Positions 57,300 through 64,000 of a DNA stretch of 64,000 nucleotides are shown here, piece by piece. Both the position numbers and the translations under genes were made by a program. The notes below the pieces were generated by a model, which was not told the DNA's origin, ran no database searches, and worked only from the letters and a program-made list of their open reading frames with translations. This DNA is from Pelodera strongyloides (lineage: Eukaryota > Nematoda > Chromadorea > Rhabditida > Rhabditidae), in the NCBI GenBank assembly GCA_036852015.1, contig JAANDG010000013.1, forward strand, positions 606,233-670,232, read 5' to 3'. The first letter of the stretch is position 1, and each line of letters opens with the position of its first letter.

Positions 57300-59428
57300 G
57301 CAATGCTGATCAATGAACAACTGGGATTCTCATTAATTGGGTGCAAAAACATTTCCCTCCCATCCTAATAAATAAACAATTATGAGAGGTCCTTTGCTTT
57401 GAACTTGAATACATTTTTGATCAGGCATAATTTGGTGGTTGCTCATTCCTGCTAATGGAAACACATCCGTTTTAGACATTTTTGGCGGTTTTTTTAACAA
57501 GGTGGGGAAATTTTCATAAAAAAATACAAAAATACGAGAAATTTAGTTACGAGAAATTTATTAAAAATAAAATAAATAAAAATACGAGAAATTTAGTAAA
57601 ATGATGTAGCTAATACACTCAATAAATTGTTGATTTTTTAATAATTCGAAATTTTTGTGTCTCGCTATTTTTTAATGTGCGCCAAAAATGATATTTGATG
57701 GAGCTCAGCGAAATAAATGAGCGCCATGCTTCTCGCCGAGCAACTTTTTCCGGACTAGGGTAGTTCCTGCATCGGGTTCGCTTTCGCTCCGTCGCCCCAT
57801 TCGCTCGCTGCTCGACACGTTCGCGCCAGATTCTCGCTGCGCACAACCTGAGATTCCTCAGAGTGAGCGATATCACGGGTCTATTTGACAAAAATATATA
57901 TAAGCCTATGAATTAGCCTAATTGCGTTAATTGGTTCATTATTCTATCATGTTGGAATCTATACAATTGGACTCCCAAACCCGGGTCTAGTTAATTTATG
58001 CAGAACATTATAATTAGTCAAGCTCACATGAAAAAAAATCAGTAATTTATGCCAATTCTAGATTTGCACGAGTTCGCGCGAAAATTGTCCGATGATCCGC
58101 TACAAAAGGATAAGTGAAGATTGTATAATTGTATTATCTTATTATATAAAAGAGTAACTTTAGCGTGCGCTAGCACTCACTTTACGGAAGTAGAATTCGA
58201 ATAAATTGTTCCGCTTCGGGTATAAAAGTGTCGCAGCTAAATTAGAATATTTTCATGAGGTAAAAGATCCTGTCTTCACTCGTAAAGAGGTCTTCTCTAC
58301 TTTACAGACTTTTCATAAGTAGCGAAAGTCGCCTCGGGCGGCGTAGCCGTCTGGTAATTAATACTCGTAATTTGGAACATCAAGAAGATGCGCACGCACT
58401 GTAAATTCAGCTGCAAATAAGGGAAACTAATAGACGGAAACTGATAAAGCGTTGAAAAACGTATACCAATATTAATATTGGCACTTTCTTGCCTTCTTGT
58501 ATTTTTGCATTGATTTTTATGCTTTTGAGGTCTCAGCAACAAAACTCAGCATAACTGCGCCCGTCAGTTTTTACTTCACATTCGTGCGTTCAAACACAAA
58601 ATCCCAATTTCCGCTCTACTTTTAGTGCCCGCCGATATTCATATTTACAAGGACATCAAGAAAATTGTTATGTCTCTTATACTCAAACTAATTACAATCA
58701 CTCGTGTATTACCACAGCAATTATTCGAAACAATTATAGTGGTGTATGCAAGTTAGAAATTGCTCCTGGGTAGCCGTACACATTGGAATTAAGAGAGAAT
58801 AAGTGTCAAAGGGTGCCGAAAGTCACAACAAACGTCATAATTCTATTAGCAAAGGGTGGAAGACCACATGACTTTATAAGCATCATTAGAACCAATTGTT
58901 CTCCTTTTTTCTAAATTCAAAAACAAGTGATATTCGAAAATAATTTTGCAGAAAATATTTTTATAATAAATATGACTAATGAAAGATTGAGCATTCTACC
59001 TCTATTTTACTGAGTTGAAACAGTTGGAAAACTAAAGCGACTAATCTTATTAATACAAAGGTGCTGGTAATTATTAACCATTATCTGTTAAACAAAGGCT
59101 CTGCAAATTCCAAGTAACAGGAATTTCCTATGTCGATAATGATTCCAACAACTCTTATGAATAACGGTTGAACGGTTCAACAACTTATGCATAATTTACA
59201 ATTCAATGACCTGCCCAATAAGAGCAAATTAATAATAAGATAAATATTTATTAACCCCACTGAACGACTAAGAACAGCTGAGCAGCCTAGCGTTACCACA
59301 AGCAAACGATTATGTCAAAATTATTAATTATGTGTATGAGTATGTACGTGCAGCGGATAAGAAGTATTATCGTAAGAACACCATACGTACTACAGATACA
59401 GTAAAGTAGATAGTACCGCCCGTTTTAG
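57300..59428. other. No gene seen
   Basis: A worn family A tip ends at 57300 (accgaccggttcttcgcttt). 57700..57870 is locally GC-rich and open on the minus strand but has no splice context. The rest is AT-rich. Confidence 0.5.
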
Positions 59429-59652
59429 ATAAAGATGATATTCTAAAATCTAAGCTTGAGTGTCACAAACAAAATCTGAGGGCGGCTTATGGGGGCCGTG
59501 ACCCTAGTATGGGACTTCGCGTTGGCCGTAGAGGCTTGATATTTGATCACATGTGGGCACATACATTCTGGATTAAAAAAACATCCCGGGCCCCAATATC
59601 TCTAATAAACGTCCAACAAGTTCAATTTGCTTTGAAAATTCAAAATTTTTAA
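59429..59652 (+). other. Open frame without ATG after a good acceptor, possible exon
   Basis: After cgttttag, 74 codons stay open in phase 1, starting DKDDILKSKLECHKQNLRAA and then YGGRDPSMGLRVGRRGLIFD. Local GC is higher than its surroundings. It could be an exon of the gene ending at 62510 or a chance frame in a repeat. No partner exon was recognised. Confidence 0.18.
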
Positions 59653-60673
59653 AAATAAATACTTTTTATTGGCGAATTTGAAGTAAAAACAGATATAAAA
59701 ACAAGACATGATGAAAACAATTGCGACGATAGAAATTTCGTAAATAACCAAAAGCACCCAAATTATAAACAAAAACTTCGCTTGGTCGACTAACTAATGG
59801 TCAGCTTATTTGCTTATTGTGTGTTTTTGAGAAAATATTATTCGGGGCGGAAAAGGGGTTTGTCATGCGTTCTTTGTTGAATCTTAAAATAGCTCCACTC
59901 TATCTCACCAATACATAGAAGGTATATATATTTCCTCCCACATTACTTCAAAGTCAAAAATAAGTAGGATTTCGAAAAGTAACCGAAAGTTCAGAAACAA
60001 TAAAGAGCACTTTATTTGGTTAGACTAACTAGCGATCGATATACGAAGCTTGTGTTTAAGAAAAAAAATTGGAACAGCTCTTTAGTGAAGAAATCATGAG
60101 GTATGAGCAGTATGCTAATATACATGATTGCATGGTCATGTAGGTTCGCAAAAACCAAGATATGCAACTCTTTCCGTGGACCTGAGCCTTTAAACATCTA
60201 AGGTCTAAGGACCCGAGCCCCTAACCATAAGTGTTTTCCACAAGTAAATTGTAAATAGAGTCACATCAAAGTGGAGACTCTTGAAGGGAAAATGAGGGCC
60301 CTCTAATTTGTAGTGTTGTGTTTCAGAATGGGCAGCGAAAACAAATTATCTTCTGAGAAAGAAAATACAATAATAATAATAATTGAAAATTTGTCATATT
60401 GCAATGTTAAGCACTCATATGTGTAGAGCAGTAAATCAACGCTTAATAAATAAACTATTCTGTGTTAAAGGGGATGTCAACCCGGTTTTGCATGTTGGGC
60501 TCAAAAAAAGCTTACCTTTTGTAGGTAAGGTAAGTGAAAACAAAATAAACAAAAACATTTAGATAAAAAGAAAGCAGAAGACGCACACTAAGACCTGTGC
60601 TGACGCGGGTCTTTTGTTTTAAACTCGATTTTTAAGAGCGCCTGATATAGTATCCAGGAATCTGGGTTGACGT

Positions 60674-61040
60674 TCCCTTTAAAGGGATCGGTTCACCTTA
60701 AATTGTGTCTGATTTTTTTGTTTCTTTATTTTCTATAAGTGATAATAAAAAATTGGAATACAAAAAGTAGTGTTCAATTTCAATACTCACGAAGATATTG
60801 GGTGATAAAGTGGTCGATTGACCGGACCGAAATGCAAAAAGGGCAATTGTCCTGCCTTGTTTGTATAGAGACAATTTTTTGCATTCGGGGCCGATCAATC
60901 CACCACTTTATCACCTAATATCTTCGTGAGTATTGAAATTGAACACTACTTTTTGTATTCCAAATTTTTATTACCCCTTATAGAAAATAAAGAACCAAAA
61001 AAAAACAGACACAAGTTAAGGTGAACCGATCCCTTTAAAA
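60674..61040. mobile_element. Family E TTAA element, second copy
   Basis: Tips ttaaagggatcggttcacct and complement, about 365 bp. Only the tips resemble the copy at 43429. The arms pair almost perfectly with each other. Confidence 0.9.
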
Positions 61041-61097
61041 TACAACATTGTACGCTTAGTCATAAAATATTACTTGTTAGTATTCAAGAAAGCTAAG

Positions 61098-62102
61098 ATA
61101 GCCTTATTATCTGGACGATAATTCTGCTTATCCTCGTGTGCTTTATTTGCTGTGCTCAATTGCCAGATGTACTTCACAGTTCAACAATTCCTTCGTATAC
61201 ACATCATTTACAAAGCAACAGGCGCGCCTTGTGAGTGGAGGCGGACCCACACAAAGGTCACAACGCCCTTTAAAGCGGCACAACATCCGGTTTTCGATAT
61301 GTATGTTACATGTTACACTACATTCCCATGTATTACATGCAAATGGCTTCAGAAAATTGCCCAGAATAGCTCACATACGTTTCAAAAACAGGCTATATGG
61401 TGCTTTAAAATTGTTCCAGTGATAATAATTTCGTCGACGAACAGCGACAGCGACTGTGAATAAAAATATAATTAATCTTTAGCAAGATAAGGAAAGGATC
61501 TATTTATAAATGTGATTGTTTCACAACTTGTTATTGTACTAAACATTTGTCAGGAGTCAGGAGTCAGGACCCTCGGTAGCCACACGGAAATGCGTCAACT
61601 TGTTGGCCACTCCTGTGTGCTTGTAGTACTAGTTACTTACAAGTTGTTACTGATTGAAATGATCATAGACATAAAGACAGAGAACTGAGGCAGAGAGTGA
61701 GAATACCCAGAGGGAACCAACCAACATTCATCTCGAAAAAGAGCACTCAAACAAGCATAAATATCACTATGGTAAACCATAGTTCTTAGTTCAGGGACAC
61801 CAACTACCAACAAAACAATGCCTTAATTAAGGAAGCGTAAGTATTTACGCATTCATTAATCGAGGGTTCAAACTGAACATTTGCCAACTTTCGGTCTATG
61901 GGGATTTTGTGCCGCCGGAACCATGTTCAGTTACTTAATTATGAGGAGCTCATTTAGGGCTCTTTTACAACAGTTCCTAATGGCATTTCGCCCCTTTTGG
62001 GCTCTATTCGGCCCCTATTTATCCTTTTATCCCGAAATGAAATGGTTCAATAGAATTTGCTCGGAAGTCGCGCAACAACTCACACTTACTAACAGAGTTG
62101 TT

Positions 62103-62140
<38 letters not shown>

Positions 62141-62168
62141 AAAGAGAGAGAGATAAGGGAGAGAGAGT

Positions 62169-62222
<54 letters not shown>

Positions 62223-62510
62223 AGACGAGAACATTGATTTTCAACCTTCAAGAAATCCAAAAATACGCTGGAAATAAAAGGGCGGTGAATGAAATGCATT
62301 CCTGCTCTACATATACTACATGGCACTACCGTAGTCGCATATTTACCCTTCGAAATAAATTTGCATATCAGCTCATTGAGTGTCAAAGTTCGAAAATTCT
62401 ATTCGTCTGATTCCGAGGCTCAAATATCCAAAGTTCGCCATTCAACGAATTGTGTTTCAGAATTGACAAGTGTCAGTGAAAGTGAAAGTTCAACTATGAC
62501 TCAAATATGA
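61098..62510 (+). CDS. Possible 3' end of a membrane protein gene (two exons), unknown function
   Basis: Exon 61098..61230 (phase 1 in, 2 out at GTGAGT) reads a hydrophobic helix IIWTIILLILVCFICC followed by AQLPDVLHSS. Exon 62372..62510 (acceptor gcatatcag, phase 2) reads VKVRKFYSSDSEAQISKV and ends SSTMTQI and TGA. Joined, they look like a membrane helix and a Ser-rich cytoplasmic tail. An AATAAA lies about 45 bp after the stop. Upstream exons are not visible: an inverted-repeat element (60674..61040) lies just 5'. The acceptor of the first exon is weak. I do not recognise a family. Confidence 0.35.
61270..61408. mobile_element. Family B TTAA element
   Basis: ttaaagcggcacaacatccgg at the left and caggctatatggtgctttaa at the right. 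It lies in the intron of the possible gene ending at 62510, 40 bp after its donor. Confidence 0.75.
62104..62226. repeat. (GA)n microsatellite
   Basis: Interrupted ga run of about 120 bp. Confidence 0.95.
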
Positions 62511-62608
62511 AACGTCAAAGAGTGCCTTGCGTTGAGTAGCTCTAAATAGTAAAGTAATAAAAAGAAAGCGTCACAGTTGGGCAGCAGAAGTCAGTAAAAA
62601 AAATTAAC

Positions 62609-62865
62609 ATGGAATCGTACAGTATATGCACATCGGAAGATCGGAAACTCATCGTGAATAAATTCCCTCAAGTCGACAATTATATACGTCGGTTTTTGTT
62701 CACGTGCACATTCTATATTTAGAACATCTTTTAGGCGCGATCCGCTTAAAAGTAGGAAGAAATAATCCTCTCAAGGTAGAGGTAGGAAATCTCCCGGAAA
62801 CAAAAGAAGTAACAAAAAAGTATCACTACGATTATCGGATTTTCACTTTCAATAATAGGAATTAA
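62609..62865 (+). CDS. Possible small two-exon gene, 69 aa, unknown
   Basis: Exon 62609..62687 starts ATG and reads MESYSICTSEDRKLIVNKF. A 47-bp intron (GTCGGT..TTTTAG) leads to exon 62735..62865, which reads IRLKVGRNNPLKVEVGNL and ends YHYDYRIFTFNNRN then TAA. It is charged and soluble-looking with no signal peptide. It begins 98 bp after the stop of the gene above, a spacing like that in nematode operons. That is inference. The antisense strand has a hydrophobic open frame, which I take as a shadow. Confidence 0.3.
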
Positions 62866-62993
62866 TTTTCCCGGAATCCTGAATAGAAGGGAAATTGTAA
62901 AGAACAAAGACCCAAAGCAAATGTCAATGGTTGATAGCTCAACGTTTTGACACTTTACTTCTACGATATTTAGACTTATGGACCGTGTGAGCG

Positions 62994-63160
62994 GTAAAAA
63001 GGCCGGTTTTAAACCGTATGTTGAGCAAAAGCAATAACATGCATCATAGCCATAGCAAATGAGTATGATTAGAATAAAAAAATCGACCCCAATTGGACGC
63101 CACTTGGCAAGAATGTAGTTGTCCACTGTACGTTCAAAAACAGGCCGTTGTTTCGCTTTC
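62994..63160. mobile_element. Family A-like element, diverged
   Basis: Arms gcggtaaaaaggccggtttt and caggccgttgtttcgctttc, with internal aaaaaatcgaccccaattgg. Old copy. Confidence 0.6.
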
Positions 63161-63162
63161 AA

Positions 63163-63297
63163 CGCGAAACTCTGGCCGGTGCGCGGCCGGCATATGGCCG
63201 AGGAACGGCCTACATAAAATGGGTTGGCCTACACAGGGCGGCCCACCCATTTCGGGCGCAGTGTAGGCCGCACTGGCCAAGTTTCTATTCGCGTAAA
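63163..63297. repeat. GC-rich inverted-repeat element
   Basis: Ends cgcgaaactctggccggtg and cactggccaagtttctattc, with aatgggttggcctaca and gtgggccgcc units between. It directly follows the old family A copy. Confidence 0.7.
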
Positions 63298-64000
63298 AAA
63301 ATATGAGAACAACTAAAATCCGCGTGTGAGATTAGGGTGGAAAAGAAGTGTCTAGCTGCTGCTTATGAAATCCAATTATCTATTCTGACTCATTTTTGCT
63401 TCAACTAAGAATAGCAAGCTCCGTGTAGTTAGAAACATCAATGAATAAAAAAACTTTTAATGAATATTGATGCGCATGAGCTGGATAATTCAGAAGACTA
63501 GCCGCAAAAACAACTTAATAACAAAGGCGGTAGGCTCGTGCGTGAGAAATTGAACTAACACTAACACACGTGCGAAACTCGTAGATAATATTTAATATTA
63601 TCAAAGACACATTTTCTCAGAAATTTCTACTTTTTTTGTATCCTCTTAAAATATATTTTTGCTCTATATGGCCCTAATACATTCGTGTGGTGGATAAAAG
63701 CTTGGGCTGTAAAACGCGAATGCGTGGGTGTACGGTGTACGTACGTTATATGTATACATCACGCTATAGTTCTATGGACATTTGGATTTTTTATGGCATA
63801 TTATATTGCAAGGAAAAGAGTCAGGAGAGCCAAACATCGTTTATAATATGACAATAAATTCAACGTTCAGAAATGAAGAAAGACTGAGAAAGAAAGTAAA
63901 AATAATCTGCGGGATAAGGGATTTTTTTACGTCGATCTATTCCCAGTGGACCAGAGGAGCACAAGTGCTCGCGATACTCAAACAAGGGGAAAGATTGTAT

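Noticed and set aside
62746..63162. 138-codon minus-strand hydrophobic frame resembling membrane helices
   Set aside because: Its start is in a family A relative, no splice partners exist, and the plus strand has a more gene-like frame with a short intron.

Overview
The window is animal genomic DNA. It is AT-rich, full of introns and microsatellites, and crowded with small inverted-repeat elements. A nematode is the best guess. Short tracts of the nematode telomere hexamer TTAGGC occur at several places, most 3' splice sites look like TTTTCAG or TTTTAG, and one gene has its ATG directly after an AG acceptor, as trans-spliced nematode messages often do. Nothing looks bacterial: there are no operons with ribosome binding sites and no CRISPR. 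The species cannot be named from the sequence.

Layout: 1-11.7 kb holds no gene I can support, only repeats, tRNA-derived SINE pieces, microsatellites and one structured RNA-like motif near 11.2 kb. 11.72-45.37 kb is one very large plus-strand gene in about 64 exons. It encodes a ROS1/Sevenless-type receptor tyrosine kinase (C. elegans ROL-3 class). Joining the exons by splice phase gives about 2,380 residues, close to human ROS1 as I know it. The order is signal peptide, Cys-rich head, three six-bladed-propeller-like regions interleaved with fibronectin III domains, a membrane helix, an apparently intact tyrosine kinase and a serine/proline-rich tail. 47.01-52.79 kb is a minus-strand, seven-exon gene for a 335-residue rhodopsin-class GPCR resembling neuropeptide receptors. 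53-61 kb is mostly repeats. 61.1-62.9 kb holds weak evidence for two small plus-strand genes: a membrane protein with a Ser-rich tail, then a second short ORF 98 bp downstream.

The mobile fraction is striking. At least six families of short elements begin TTAAAG and end CTTTAA. One family (A, core ACCGGCCGGT) has about 17 copies. Many lie within 7-20 bp of exon junctions, and one forms the pyrimidine tract of a functional 3' splice site. In three introns a family A copy is joined end-to-end with a second family through a shared TTAA.

The two confident genes are both cell-surface receptors, convergently oriented, with their 3' ends about 1.6 kb apart. Nothing in the sequence shows that they act together. 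All exon boundaries were read by eye from splice consensus and reading phase, without alignment or transcript data.
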